Positions 8,100-16,875 of a stretch of 22,916 nucleotides of DNA are shown piece after piece. A program made the position numbers and the translations under genes. Numbering within the stretch: the first letter of the stretch is position 1; each line of letters begins with the position of its first letter. The DNA comes from Actinomycetota bacterium. GTDB taxonomy: Bacteria; Actinomycetota; Acidimicrobiia; Acidimicrobiales; RAAP-2. The notes beneath the pieces are model-generated. The model was not told the DNA's origin, did not search any database, and saw only the letters and a list, made by a program, of their open reading frames with translations. The stretch is taken from contig WLKR01000002.1 of NCBI GenBank assembly GCA_009701115.1, forward strand, positions 1 through 22,916, read 5' to 3'.

Positions 8100-8185
8100 G
8101 CCCGGATGGCGGAATGGCAGACGCAGGGGACTCAAAATCCCCCGATCGCAAGGTCGTGTGGGTTCAAGTCCCACTCCGGGCACCA
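8100..8185 (+). tRNA. tRNA-Leu (anticodon CAA)
   Basis: Complete class II tRNA. A 7-bp acceptor stem pairs GCCCGGA (8100-8106) with TCCGGGC (8175-8181), followed by discriminator A and an encoded CCA (8183-8185). The anticodon stem GGGGA/TCCCC closes the loop CTCAAAA, placing anticodon CAA at 8133-8135, which reads UUG. The long variable arm is CGATC/GGTCG closed by a GCAA loop, typical of tRNA-Leu, and the T arm is GTGGG-TTCAAGT-CCCAC. It lies 8 bases upstream of the first fabD ATG. Confidence 0.97.
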
Positions 8186-8193
8186 CTACGGTT

Positions 8194-9105
8194 ATGACTA
8201 TGTCCCCAGTTCGAGACACCTCGGTCGTTGCACTCTTCCCCGGTCAGGGCGCTTTGACCTCTGGAGCCGGTCTGCCGTGGGCAGGTATTCCTAGTTGGGA
8301 CCTTGTAACTGCCATTTCAGAAGTGACGAATGTGGACGTCGCTCACATACTTCTAACGGCTGATCACGAGGAAGTTGTTCGCACCGATAACGCACAACTT
8401 GCGACATACGCCCTCTCTCTCGTCGGTTGGCATGCGTACCTCGAAACCAACAGCCCTCCAGGGTTGTTCCTTGGGCACAGTCTTGGTGAGTTCACGGCTC
8501 TCGTCGCTGCTGGCGTACTGGACTACGTTGCTGGCGCTCGCCTCGTCTGCGCTCGCGGCCGAGCCATGCAACAGGCTAACGAAGAACACCCAGGCACCAT
8601 GGCGGCCCTTATGGGCGGGGACGACAAAGCTCTAGTTCGACTTAGCGAGATCAACAATCTGTGGCTCGCCAACTTCAACGGCGAAGGTCAGACCGTGGTC
8701 TCCGGCACACTGGAAGCCATCGAGGAGCTCGAGCAACGTGGCCGGGAATTGGGATGGCGCCGTGTAACGCGACTCAAGGTCGGTGGTGCCTTTCACTCCC
8801 CCCTCATGGCAACGGCGCAAGAGGAGCTTGACCGGGTGCTCGCCGCGACTGACTTTCTAGAGACTGACGCGCAAGTCTTCGCCAACGTTGACGGATTGCC
8901 ACGTCATGGCGGTGACGCTTGGCGTTCCTTGCTCTCGAGACAGCTCACCGAACCTGTGCAGTTCCTGCGATCAGTGGTGGCGTTGCCGGATTCAGCGAGT
9001 CAAACAGTCGAGATGCCGCCGGGTTCTGTGCTCACCGGTCTGACTAAACGTATTCGATCATTCGCAGAGCAGCACATTGCCGAACCTCGAGAGGACCAAT
9101 CATGA
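8194..9105 (+). CDS. fabD: Malonyl-CoA:ACP acyltransferase
   Basis: Moves malonyl groups from CoA to acyl carrier protein, supplying the extender unit for fatty acid synthesis in the cytoplasm. Counting from ATG 8194 the protein is 303 residues, usual for the family: LFPGQG near the N-terminus, nucleophile Ser96 in GHSLGEF, the conserved Arg in RGRAMQ (about 121-126) and catalytic His201 in GGAFHSPLM. The start is uncertain. ATG 8194 and ATG 8200 are both in frame, and neither has a ribosome-binding sequence because the tRNA ends at 8185. TACGGT (8187-8192) stands exactly 7 bases before ATG 8200, a leaderless-type promoter geometry. The open frame reaching back into the tRNA is not coding. 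The stop overlaps fabG as ATGA. Confidence 0.95.
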   Translation: MTMSPVRDTSVVALFPGQGALTSGAGLPWAGIPSWDLVTAISEVTNVDVAHILLTADHEEVVRTDNAQLATYALSLVGWHAYLETNSPPGLFLGHSLGEFTALVAAGVLDYVAGARLVCARGRAMQQANEEHPGTMAALMGGDDKALVRLSEINNLWLANFNGEGQTVVSGTLEAIEELEQRGRELGWRRVTRLKVGGAFHSPLMATAQEELDRVLAATDFLETDAQVFANVDGLPRHGGDAWRSLLSRQLTEPVQFLRSVVALPDSASQTVEMPPGSVLTGLTKRIRSFAEQHIAEPREDQS

Positions 9106-9806
9106 GTCGAGTTGTCGTAGTCACGGGAGCCAGTCGTGGAATCGGAGCCGCCACTGCCGCTGCCTTTGTGGAACTGGGCGACACGGTCGTCGCGATTTCT
9201 CGCAGCGGGGTGGCCCCCAACGGGGTTGCTAAATCACTCGCGATTGACGTCGCCGATGGCGCGGCCCTCAAAGAAGCCTGTGAAGGGATTGTCGATGAAT
9301 TCGGCCCCATCGAGGTCTTGGTCGCTAATGCTGGAATAACTCGCGACGGCCTCGCCTTGCGAATGTCTACCGAGCAGTGGCGCGAGGTGTTATCTATCAA
9401 TCTCGACGGGGGGTTCTACAGCGCGCAGGCTGCCATGGGCTCCATGATCAAGAATCGGAAAGGTTCAATCATCTTCATAGGCTCGGTCTCACCATTTCTG
9501 GGTATCCCCGGTCAAGCGAACTACGCAGCGGCTAAGGCTGGACTTGTGGGGCTCGCTCGTTCACTTGCCACCGAATTAGCCCGTCGCAATATCACCGTCA
9601 ATGTGATCGCACCGGGGTTTATCGACACTGAGATGACCGCTGAACTTGGTGCTGGCCTCGACGCCATTCTTTCTCGGATTCCGGCCAGCCGTATCGGTCA
9701 ACCCGAGGAGATTGCCCAAGTGGCCATATTCTTGGCCTCGGAGCAGGCTCGATACATCACTGGCGCCGTTCTACCCGTAGACGGTGGCTTAGGCATGGGC
9801 CTCTAA
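9102..9806 (+). CDS. fabG: 3-Oxoacyl-ACP reductase
   Basis: NADPH-dependent reduction of 3-oxoacyl-ACP, the first reductive step of each fatty acid elongation cycle. The 234-residue short-chain dehydrogenase has the cofactor motif TGASRGIG (8-15), VANAG (74-78), Asn100 (SINLDG), catalytic Ser128 (FIGSVS), Tyr141 and Lys145 (GQANYAAAKAG), and the VIAPGFIDTEM loop. The ATG overlaps the fabD stop as ATGA, so translation is probably coupled. The residue spacing Ser128 to Tyr141 matches E. coli FabG. Position between fabD and acpP makes the FabG role much more likely than another short-chain dehydrogenase. Confidence 0.95.
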   Translation: MSRVVVVTGASRGIGAATAAAFVELGDTVVAISRSGVAPNGVAKSLAIDVADGAALKEACEGIVDEFGPIEVLVANAGITRDGLALRMSTEQWREVLSINLDGGFYSAQAAMGSMIKNRKGSIIFIGSVSPFLGIPGQANYAAAKAGLVGLARSLATELARRNITVNVIAPGFIDTEMTAELGAGLDAILSRIPASRIGQPEEIAQVAIFLASEQARYITGAVLPVDGGLGMGL

Positions 9807-9857
9807 CTACCGTTGAGCCCAGACAGAAACTACGATGAGACAAACGAAGGAGCAGTA

Positions 9858-10097
9858 ATGGACCGCGCAGAAGCCCTTGAAAAGTTCAACCAGCACGCCG
9901 TAGATGTACTTGCGGTCGAAGTATCTCAGTTGACCCTTGACGCGACATTTGGCGACGATCTCGGAGCCGACAGTCTTGACCTTGTGGAATTGGTTATGGC
10001 ACTCGAAGAAGAGTTCGATGTTGAGGTCGGCGAAGACGAATTGAAAGACATTCGGACCGTCGGCCAAGCCTTCGAGCTTATTTTCGCGAAGCTCTAG
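9858..10097 (+). CDS. acpP: Acyl carrier protein
   Basis: Carries growing acyl chains on a 4'-phosphopantetheine arm. The 79-residue acidic product has the attachment serine Ser39 in GADSLDLVEL. ATG 9858 was chosen because AAGGAG lies at 9847-9852, the best ribosome-binding site in this cluster, as expected for an abundant protein; an upstream in-frame start at 9813 would add 15 unusual residues. The 51-base gap from fabG is the largest in the fab operon and includes TACGAT (9831-9836), a possible -10 box, so acpP may have an extra promoter; no well-spaced -35 is visible. The stop overlaps the fabF start as TAGTG. Confidence 0.97.
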   Translation: MDRAEALEKFNQHAVDVLAVEVSQLTLDATFGDDLGADSLDLVELVMALEEEFDVEVGEDELKDIRTVGQAFELIFAKL

Positions 10098-11293
10098 TGC
10101 TACTGGGATTCAATCCCGACTCCCCCATCGAGGGTCGCCGTGTCGTTGTGACGGGTATCGGTGCCACCACCTGTGCTGGGACCGGCACCCAGGCGCTCTG
10201 GCAGGCGTTGCTTTCAGGATTGACGCCTAACGATCGACATGTACCAACTTTTGACGCTTCGCATCTCGGGGGGCCCAAGGAGCTCCGTCGGCTCGACCCC
10301 TTCACGCTCTTTGCCCTGGCAGCCGCCGATGAGGCCTGGACGCAATCGGGGCTAACGCCGAAATTCGGCAACGCTGCAAGCATTATTGCCACAGGTATTG
10401 GTGGCCTGCAATCCCTCACCGAACAAATCAACGTGCTCAATGAACGTGGCGCCAGCCGGATTTCGCCATTCTTGATTCCAATGATGATGCCGAATGCCGC
10501 TGCAGCTGCGGTCTCGATGCGTTTCGGCACACGTGGCCCCTGTGAAACCATCACCACAGCCTGCGCCGCGGGCACTCACGCTATTGGCTACGCCGCTCGG
10601 CTCGTGGCTTCCGGACGCGTTGACGTTGCCGTCGCCGGTGGCGCCGAAGCCGTCATTACCCCAATAAGCATCGCTGGATTTTCCAATATGACTGCGCTTT
10701 CCACGAGTGGACTTTCACGACCATTCGACGCCGACCGGGATGGTTTTGTTATGGGCGAGGGAGCCGGTGTTCTAATTCTGGAGTCCTTTGAGCACGCCCT
10801 AGCCCGAGGCGCGACAATTTTGGCTGAGATACGTGGTGCCGGATCTACGGCTGACGCCCACCATCTAACGGCGCCCGACCCAGAAGGTACCGGTGCAATT
10901 GAATGCATGCGAATAACGCTTCGCGATGCACAACTTGACCCCAATGAGATCGACCATGTCAATGCTCACGGCACATCAACACCCCTTAATGACCGTGCTG
11001 AAGGTGAGGCCATCTCGAACGTGTTTGGTGATCGACGACCACCAGTCACCTCCATTAAGGGTTACCTAGGCCATTCACTTGCTGCAGCCGGAGCCCTAGA
11101 GGCGGTCGCCTCAGTACTGACCCTGCAGCACCAGCTCATACCGGCCACGCTCGGGACTACGCATATCGATCCCGAGATTGACGTTGATGTTGTTCTAGGA
11201 GTCGCACGACCCTACGAGATACGCAATATCATTTCGAATTCGTTCGGATTCGGTGGCCATAACGGCTGCCTGGCTATCAGCCAACCGCGTTAA
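10097..11293 (+). CDS. fabF: 3-Oxoacyl-ACP synthase II
   Basis: Condenses malonyl-ACP with an acyl-ACP to elongate fatty acids. The 398-residue thiolase-fold enzyme has the Cys-His-His triad of the KAS I/II class: Cys156 (TTACAAGTHAIG), His291 (NAHGTSTPLND) and His326 (GYLGHSLAAAGA), with Lys321 before it. The start is a GTG sharing its G with the acpP TAG stop (TAGTG at 10095-10099); no strong ribosome-binding site is present, so re-initiation after acpP is likely. The 3' end overlaps the convergent trpA by 17 bases, with no terminator visible. The initiating synthase FabH is not in this window. Confidence 0.96.
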   Translation: MLLGFNPDSPIEGRRVVVTGIGATTCAGTGTQALWQALLSGLTPNDRHVPTFDASHLGGPKELRRLDPFTLFALAAADEAWTQSGLTPKFGNAASIIATGIGGLQSLTEQINVLNERGASRISPFLIPMMMPNAAAAAVSMRFGTRGPCETITTACAAGTHAIGYAARLVASGRVDVAVAGGAEAVITPISIAGFSNMTALSTSGLSRPFDADRDGFVMGEGAGVLILESFEHALARGATILAEIRGAGSTADAHHLTAPDPEGTGAIECMRITLRDAQLDPNEIDHVNAHGTSTPLNDRAEGEAISNVFGDRRPPVTSIKGYLGHSLAAAGALEAVASVLTLQHQLIPATLGTTHIDPEIDVDVVLGVARPYEIRNIISNSFGFGGHNGCLAISQPR

Positions 11294-12053
11294 TCGCGCT
11301 TCTCATCTCGCTGAGAAAACGTTCGACGCCGACGGGGCCCTCACCATCCAAAAGTCGCTGTACGAGCGCTGAACCAACTATTGCGCCATCGGCGAAGGTG
11401 CAGGCTGCTGCGGCCTGCTCAGGCGTGGTTATCCCAATACCGACGTAAATCGGAACCGTCGATGTTTGGCGCAGCTTCTCGACAACCAGATCACCGCGAC
11501 CTTCGTCACTCGCCACTCCGGTCACTGCCATTCTGGCGGCGGCGTAGGCAAAGCCCTGAGTCTCTGACGCGAGCTGCATCGCCCGCTCTGGCGGGGTGGA
11601 CAGCGCCGTCATGAGGATTGACGCGACGTCAAACTCATTACTCACTGTTCGCCACGGTGCGATTTCTTCGAGGGAGAGATCGGGAACGATCGTACCCAGG
11701 ACTCCCGCTTGGTGGAGATCGCTCGCCGAGCGCTCGAGTCCGTGGTGGTGGAAAATATTGAAGTACGTCATCACAATCAGTGGGACTTCAATATCAAGAG
11801 TGTGCAGACCCTCTAGGACGCTGGTCAATGTGGTGCCTCGCCCTAATGCTCGAAGCGAGGCCTCCTGAATGACTTTGCCGTCCATGATGGGGTCCGAAAA
11901 GGGCACGCCGATCTCGATAGCGTCCGCGCCGGCAAACGCTGCCGCCTTAACACACTCAAGCCATTCATCGTCGAGCCCACCTACGAAGTAGGGAACGAGA
12001 GCTTTTCGACCGCTGTCGCGGACGGCGCGGAGCTTGACATCCAAAGTCGTCAT
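11277..12053 (-). CDS. trpA: Tryptophan synthase alpha chain
   Basis: Cleaves indole-3-glycerol phosphate to indole and glyceraldehyde 3-phosphate; indole passes by tunnel to TrpB. The 258-residue TIM barrel has catalytic Glu47 ([12 protein letters not shown]) and Asp58 (PIMDG), matching Glu49 and Asp60 of the Salmonella enzyme. The C-terminal phosphate loop includes [10 protein letters not shown] and GAIVGSAL. The ATG at 12053 overlaps the trpB TGA as ATGA; an upstream extension of the frame to 12170 lies wholly inside trpB and is not coding. It is the last gene of the trp operon and runs 17 bases into the end of convergent fabF. Confidence 0.96.
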   Translation of the reverse strand: MTTLDVKLRAVRDSGRKALVPYFVGGLDDEWLECVKAAAFAGADAIEIGVPFSDPIMDGKVIQEASLRALGRGTTLTSVLEGLHTLDIEVPLIVMTYFNIFHHHGLERSASDLHQAGVLGTIVPDLSLEEIAPWRTVSNEFDVASILMTALSTPPERAMQLASETQGFAYAAARMAVTGVASDEGRGDLVVEKLRQTSTVPIYVGIGITTPEQAAAACTFADGAIVGSALVQRLLDGEGPVGVERFLSEMRSAINAVG

Positions 12054-13225
12054 TGCGCGCCCCGCAAGATGTCGCGTACCTGAGCCACGTCCTTGTCGCC
12101 TCGACCCGAAAGGTTCAAGAGAACCTTGGAGCCACGGGGAATGAGGGCGCCAGCTTCTCGAATAACCCAAGCCAAGGCGTGAGCTGTCTCCAGGGCGGGG
12201 ATGATGCCCTCAAGACGAGAGAGCATCTGAAGTGCATCCAGGACCTCTTGGTCATTTGCCGAGTGGTACTGAGCACGTCCCGATGCCGCCAAATGGGCGT
12301 GTTCTGGACCAATCCCTGGGTAGTCCAAACCAGCTGATATCGAATGCGCCTCTTCGATTTGGCCCACTTCACTCTGGATCAGCAGGGAACGCATACCGTG
12401 AAGAACGCCGGGAGTACCAAAGCCCACAGCGGAACCACCGGCTGCTTCGACCCCTACGAGTTGACTAGTGGAGTTAGCAAAACCGGCAAACATGCCAGCA
12501 GCATTCGATCCACCACCAACGCACGCCACAACGTAATCGGGCTCGCCTATCTGTAACTCTTGAAACTGGGCGGCAGCTTCAATGCCCAAGATGCTCTGAA
12601 ACTCACGGACCATCCACGGAAAAGGATGAGGGCCCATAACTGAACCCAGGCAGTAGTGGGTGTCCTCGACGCACGTCACCCATTCGCGCATCGCTTCATT
12701 AACGGCATCCTTCAGCGTCTTGGAACCACTAGTGACAGGTACAACCTTGGCGCCGAGAAGTTCCATACGAAAAACATTCAGAGATTGCCGCTGAGTATCT
12801 ATCTCTCCCATGTAGACCGTGCATTCAAGACCCAATCGCGCGGCGGCGGTTGCCGAAGCCACGCCGTGTTGTCCCGCCCCAGTCTCGGCAATCATTCGAG
12901 GTTTACCCATCCGCTTAGTCAGCAGAGCCTGGCCCACGACATTATTGATCTTGTGCGAACCGGTATGGGCGAGATCTTCACGCTTTAGATAGACCTGAAC
13001 GCCCAGTGCTTCGGAGAGTCTCGGACAGAAGGTGACAGGCGTGGGACGACCGCCGAACTCTTTCAGAGTGTGTTCGTACTCAGCGTGGAACGAGGGGTCA
13101 GCCCAAGCATCCTTGAAGGCCGCCTCAAGTTCCAGGCAGGCCGGAATAAGTGCCTCTGGAACGAATCGTCCGCCAAACTCGCCAAAACGCCCAGAAGCGT
13201 CGGGACTTCCCATATACGTCGTCAC
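12050..13225 (-). CDS. trpB: Tryptophan synthase beta chain
   Basis: PLP enzyme joining indole and serine to make tryptophan. The 391-residue product has the PLP lysine Lys92 (HTGSHKINN), catalytic Glu114 (AETGAGQHG) and the phosphate-binding GGGSNAAG (237-244). It is a TrpB1-type sequence, the form that pairs with TrpA. The start is GTG 13225, whose ribosome-binding site AGGAGG sits 4 bases upstream inside the end of trpF; the trpF TAG shares a base with it (TAGTG). An ATG four codons later is possible but further from that site. Confidence 0.97.
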   Translation of the reverse strand: MTTYMGSPDASGRFGEFGGRFVPEALIPACLELEAAFKDAWADPSFHAEYEHTLKEFGGRPTPVTFCPRLSEALGVQVYLKREDLAHTGSHKINNVVGQALLTKRMGKPRMIAETGAGQHGVASATAAARLGLECTVYMGEIDTQRQSLNVFRMELLGAKVVPVTSGSKTLKDAVNEAMREWVTCVEDTHYCLGSVMGPHPFPWMVREFQSILGIEAAAQFQELQIGEPDYVVACVGGGSNAAGMFAGFANSTSQLVGVEAAGGSAVGFGTPGVLHGMRSLLIQSEVGQIEEAHSISAGLDYPGIGPEHAHLAASGRAQYHSANDQEVLDALQMLSRLEGIIPALETAHALAWVIREAGALIPRGSKVLLNLSGRGDKDVAQVRDILRGAQ

Positions 13226-13893
13226 TAGTCCTCCTCGGACATTGGATAGTTACCTATTGAGGGTAAACGGTTGGCATAGCCCTGTCGTGCAGCTCGAATG
13301 AAATCGGCCACCAATTCTGGATCTTTGCGTCCAGCTCCGGCCTCTACGCCTGTTGACACGTCAACGCCTCGTACCGGAAGCGATCGAGCCACTTGGCCAA
13401 CATTTAACGGGGTCAAACCACCCGCCGCAATGACTGGTGTGCGTAAATGAGTGCGACCGAGAGGGCCCCATTCATGGTTCTCACCACTTCCAGGATTCTC
13501 GCCATCGAGAAGAAGGAAGTCTGCGTGCGAATGATCAAAACTCCTGAGATCGGGCGACTCAGCCGGCAGGGCCTTGATAACTGTAGGAATGAAGTCCCTT
13601 AGAAAAGCAACTTCATCGGCCGACTCGAGGCCGTGCAATTGCACGGCATTCAGGCCGACCTCTTCGGCCATTTCGATAACTCTTATCTTGTTCTCATTGC
13701 GAAATACTCCAACGGCCGTTACCTCTTCTGGAAGACGCTTGACGATATCTCGTGCTTCGGCTGGCACCATCTGCCGAATTGACGGAGCAAACACAAAACC
13801 GATGGCATTCGCACCTTGACTGACACACATCAGAGCATCCGCTTCCGTAGTGATGCCACAGATTTTTATGATGAACTCTTCGGAGGCGAGCAC
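13225..13893 (-). CDS. trpF: Phosphoribosylanthranilate isomerase
   Basis: Amadori rearrangement of N-(5-phosphoribosyl)anthranilate to CdRP, the step between TrpD and TrpC. The 222-residue TIM barrel carries the catalytic base Cys12 (KICGIT), general acid Asp130 ([11 protein letters not shown]), VQLHG, the loop [10 protein letters not shown] and the phosphate site [11 protein letters not shown]. The GTG start shares a base with the trpC TAG stop. Many actinobacteria have no separate trpF and use PriA for both HisA and TrpF reactions, so a dedicated gene in the operon is notable. The last 20 or so residues look like a short poorly conserved tail. Confidence 0.95.
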   Translation of the reverse strand: MLASEEFIIKICGITTEADALMCVSQGANAIGFVFAPSIRQMVPAEARDIVKRLPEEVTAVGVFRNENKIRVIEMAEEVGLNAVQLHGLESADEVAFLRDFIPTVIKALPAESPDLRSFDHSHADFLLLDGENPGSGENHEWGPLGRTHLRTPVIAAGGLTPLNVGQVARSLPVRGVDVSTGVEAGAGRKDPELVADFIRAARQGYANRLPSIGNYPMSEED

Positions 13894-14684
13894 TACTGCC
13901 GCCTTCCTATAGGGAAGCCTACGAAACTGGCGACTTCTGCCTCGGGATCACTCGACACAACAAAATTCTCACCAACCAACACTGCGTCAAAGCCCGACGC
14001 CGAAGCTCGGCGTACGGCATCCGAGGAACTAAAACCGGATTCAGCGATTGCGATCACGTCTTCAGGAAGGAATGCTGCAACTTGCTCAGCCCTCTCAACA
14101 TCAACGGCAAAACTGTGTAGGTCGCGCTGATTCACACCAATTATCGTGGCTCCAATAGAAAGTGCCAGCTCGGCCTCCGCGACATCGTGCACTTCGACCA
14201 GCGCATCTATTCCGCTACTGACTGCGACCTTATGAAACTCACGCAACTCGTCTAGCGTCAGGGCGGCCACGATCAAGAGCACGGCATTCGCTCCCATTTC
14301 AACCGTGTCGAGGACATCGTTAACAGATACGGTGAAGTCCTTACGCAGAATCGGCACTTCCACTGCTGCGCGTACCAAACGCAAGTCGGCTTCTGAACCA
14401 GCAAAATGTGGGGCGTCCGTTAGCACTGAGATGGCGCTCGCTCCGCCGATCACATAGGACGCAGCGAGATGCGCAGGGTCCAAGTGTTCGCCAAGCCACC
14501 CCTTCGAGGGACTCTTACGCTTAACTTCCGCTATCACCGCATTCCCGCTGGGGCGATGCAGGCGGATTACCTCGGATAGCGATGGTCCCATCGCCGTAAC
14601 CGAACGGGCCTTCCAGTCGCGAGGGTCGCTGGCCGCCCGAGCTCGATGTGCTGTCACGATCTTGTCTAGATACGTTGGCGCCAT
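13893..14684 (-). CDS. trpC: Indole-3-glycerol phosphate synthase
   Basis: Closes and decarboxylates CdRP to indole-3-glycerol phosphate. The 263-residue TIM barrel has the family block AEVKRKSPSKG with Glu53 and Lys55, Lys115 in PILRKDF, the glutamate in ALVEVHD, the ligand block GVNQRDL and IAESGF. The usual VLTD..FF.GS appears as VLTDAPHFAGS, with one aromatic replaced by His. Start ATG 14684 follows the YgfZ-like gene by 20 bases in the same direction. Confidence 0.96.
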   Translation of the reverse strand: MAPTYLDKIVTAHRARAASDPRDWKARSVTAMGPSLSEVIRLHRPSGNAVIAEVKRKSPSKGWLGEHLDPAHLAASYVIGGASAISVLTDAPHFAGSEADLRLVRAAVEVPILRKDFTVSVNDVLDTVEMGANAVLLIVAALTLDELREFHKVAVSSGIDALVEVHDVAEAELALSIGATIIGVNQRDLHSFAVDVERAEQVAAFLPEDVIAIAESGFSSSDAVRRASASGFDAVLVGENFVVSSDPEAEVASFVGFPIGRRQ

Positions 14685-14704
14685 GGCCTTAGCGTACCGG
14701 CGAA

Positions 14705-15367
14705 TCAGGCGAAATAGGTAAGTTCCGCACCTAGTGCCGACAGCGTGGAACTATCGAAACTCCGATGAGTCACACCACGCCAGTGCGTCGTACCATCGTA
14801 CGAAAAGAGCGAAGAGATGCCCTGTGGGCCTTCAGGACCCACACTCTTCAGGAGAGTCGATACCGACTCGGCGTCGCCGCCGAACCCTGAAATAAAACGC
14901 CAGGGCATTGTCGCCCCTCGCGCATCGGCCCGGCCCACCAATTCCTGACCCGTGAAACAGCCCTTGGTGAAGGAGACGGTCTCATCAACAACCTGCTGCC
15001 CATAGCTATGTGGCGGTAGTCCGAAGGCCCATTCGAATGCCGATGGCCACGAATTTTCAACAAGAGACAACAATGCAAGCGGCGCTTCTGCAACACCGAG
15101 ATCCTCGAATGACACATCAACCCGAAGCACAAACCGTCTAATTCTCACCAGCACATCGTCGGCGAGAGAATCCGGCACCACTAGGTCGATGTAGTCATCT
15201 TGGACTGAAATTGCTAAATCTGACAGCACTTCGCCGCTGGGCTGTAGGAGTAATGACCTTCGTTGCCCTTCGGAAATGTCCTGTGTCAGCTGTCCCTGCA
15301 GGTAGCTCAAACGATCGGCCCCCTGCACGCGTATGCGCCGCCACTTGAGAGATTCGAGCTGATTCAC
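14705..15367 (-). CDS. ygfZ: YgfZ/GcvT-like folate-binding protein (compact form)
   Basis: Members of this family (YgfZ, IBA57) use a folate-binding GcvT-like fold to help assemble or repair certain iron-sulfur clusters. The 220-residue product has the diagnostic motif K-G-C-F-T-G-Q-E-x-x-x-R at residues 135-146, with the functionally important Cys137; Phe replaces the usual Tyr. It is shorter than E. coli YgfZ (about 326), as compact forms often are. I chose GTG 15367, which overlaps the trpE stop as GTGA; a frame running back to 15451 lies inside trpE. It sits between trpE and trpC. None of the tryptophan enzymes here needs an iron-sulfur cluster, so the link is probably co-expression rather than pathway chemistry. 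Confidence 0.86.
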   Translation of the reverse strand: MNQLESLKWRRIRVQGADRLSYLQGQLTQDISEGQRRSLLLQPSGEVLSDLAISVQDDYIDLVVPDSLADDVLVRIRRFVLRVDVSFEDLGVAEAPLALLSLVENSWPSAFEWAFGLPPHSYGQQVVDETVSFTKGCFTGQELVGRADARGATMPWRFISGFGGDAESVSTLLKSVGPEGPQGISSLFSYDGTTHWRGVTHRSFDSSTLSALGAELTYFA

Positions 15368-16875
15368 CCTTGAGCGCCGCCTACGGCTCGCAGAATCGCC
15401 TCCGCTTTCGCCAGGCATTCTTCGTCTTCGGCCTGGGGGTCCGAGTCCCAAACAATCCCTGCACCAGTCTGAACGGACCCTTGTCCGTCCGCGCCAATGA
15501 CGAGCGTGCGGATCAGAATTGCAGCGTCGAAATTGCCCCTCGAATCGAAATAGCCCACCGCACCGCCGTATAACCCACGCTGCTGGGGCTCCATCTCGGT
15601 AATGAGTTCCATCGCACGCACCTTCGGGGCACCCGAGAGCGTTCCGGCCGGAAATGTGGCGCGCAGCACATCAACAGGATCGATGTCGTCTCGCAATTCA
15701 CCCGAGACTTCAGAGGTGAGATGCATTATGTGGCTGTAAGTTTCGACGGTCATCAACTCATCGACACGAACGGTCCCATACTTCGAAACGCGTCCAATGT
15801 CATTGCGACCGAGGTCCACCAGCATGACGTGCTCGGCAATCTCCTTCGGATCCTCCTGCAGCGAAGCGGCCCGCTGAGCGTTTTCAATGTCATTAGAACC
15901 GCGTGGACGCGAACCCGCGATCGGGCGAGTCGTCACTCGACCATTTCTTACATGCACGAGAGCTTCGGGCGACGAACCAACAATTGTCAATGGCTCACCC
16001 ACGACACCCTGAGACTGCACGAAGTACAGATAGCTCGAGGGATTCACTTGACGCAACACGCGATAAACCTCGAATGGGTCATGAATCACGCCCATGTCGA
16101 AACGCTGTGACAGGACAATCTGAAAGACCTCGCCCGCGGCGATTTGCTCCTTTGCTTCCCTCACCATGTTTTGAAACGATTCGGACGATACGGTTCGAGT
16201 GTGCGAAGCAATCGGGAGAGCCGAACGGTCTCGGTGCAGGCGAAGGTACTGCTCGGTCGGTTCTGAAAGCGTTTTGAGTATCTCCTCGAAGCGCAAGATA
16301 AAGGTTTCGAATTCAGTTGACTGCCGAGAGTCGGCATTAATGATGATTGTGATGGTCTGACGCCAGTGATCGAACACGAGCATCTCCCCGACGGCCATCA
16401 ATAGCGCATCAGGGTGAGCGGGTCCATCGATTTTGCGACGAGGCAAATTCTCAACGGCACGCACTGAATCCCAGCCGAACACTCCCACTATGCCAGACAC
16501 GAATGGAATATGTGCCGTGGCCACACCGAGAGTCGTAGCCACGCTGTGTGACTTCAAATAGTCACTGGACTTTTGGAACGGATCTTCCGTTACGTCACCT
16601 GAGAGCAAGCCTCGCGATGCCATATCGGACTCATCCTGGTATGCCACGCCGATGGCACGTAGGCCGACAAAAGAAAATCTGCCGAACCGCTGACCTTCTT
16701 CAACGGACTCCAGCAGGAACTTCTCAGGGACGTCAGCAAACCTCTCAAAAGTGCTCACCGGAGTGAGGCTGTCTGAGTGGATTTCAATCGCTATCGGAAC
16801 GATGTCGTGAGAAAGTCGTTCCGAGTTGAATTTCGACGCCAGGGGCTCGAGCAGTGGACGCACTTCGGGAATCAT
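15364..16875 (-). CDS. trpE: Anthranilate synthase component I
   Basis: Converts chorismate and ammonia to anthranilate, the first committed step to tryptophan. The 503-residue product has the N-terminal LLES element (54-57) associated with tryptophan feedback inhibition, and a C-terminal chorismate-binding domain: FQIVLSQRF (251-259), RPIAGSRPRG, LVDLGRNDIG, FPAGTLSGAPK and a final DSDPQAEDEE. Gln252 stands where isochorismate synthases have Lys (compare menF here), supporting the TrpE assignment over MenF or PabB. The glutaminase subunit TrpG is not in this window. The ATG overlaps the stop of the GroES-like gene by one base (TGATG). I see no leader peptide or attenuator directly before it. 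Confidence 0.95.
   Translation of the reverse strand: MIPEVRPLLEPLASKFNSERLSHDIVPIAIEIHSDSLTPVSTFERFADVPEKFLLESVEEGQRFGRFSFVGLRAIGVAYQDESDMASRGLLSGDVTEDPFQKSSDYLKSHSVATTLGVATAHIPFVSGIVGVFGWDSVRAVENLPRRKIDGPAHPDALLMAVGEMLVFDHWRQTITIIINADSRQSTEFETFILRFEEILKTLSEPTEQYLRLHRDRSALPIASHTRTVSSESFQNMVREAKEQIAAGEVFQIVLSQRFDMGVIHDPFEVYRVLRQVNPSSYLYFVQSQGVVGEPLTIVGSSPEALVHVRNGRVTTRPIAGSRPRGSNDIENAQRAASLQEDPKEIAEHVMLVDLGRNDIGRVSKYGTVRVDELMTVETYSHIMHLTSEVSGELRDDIDPVDVLRATFPAGTLSGAPKVRAMELITEMEPQQRGLYGGAVGYFDSRGNFDAAILIRTLVIGADGQGSVQTGAGIVWDSDPQAEDEECLAKAEAILRAVGGAQG

Noticed and set aside
8100..8185. tRNA-Leu as a phage or island attachment site
   Set aside because: No integrase gene and no duplicated tRNA 3' end seen in the window; flanks are housekeeping genes.
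8092..8193. fabD frame running back through the tRNA
   Set aside because: These bases form a complete tRNA-Leu; the FabD family N-terminus begins near VVALFPGQG.
8061..8219. N-terminal extension of menC to 8219
   Set aside because: It translates the antisense strand of tRNA-Leu (GLEPTRPCDRGILSPLR), a well-known false peptide; GTG 8060 has a good ribosome-binding site.
12054..12170. Upstream extension of trpA
   Set aside because: Lies inside trpB; the ATG at 12053 forms a standard ATGA overlap and begins at the TrpA N-terminus.
15368..15451. Upstream extension of the YgfZ-like gene
   Set aside because: Inside the 3' end of trpE and Arg/Gly-rich; GTG 15367 gives a GTGA junction.
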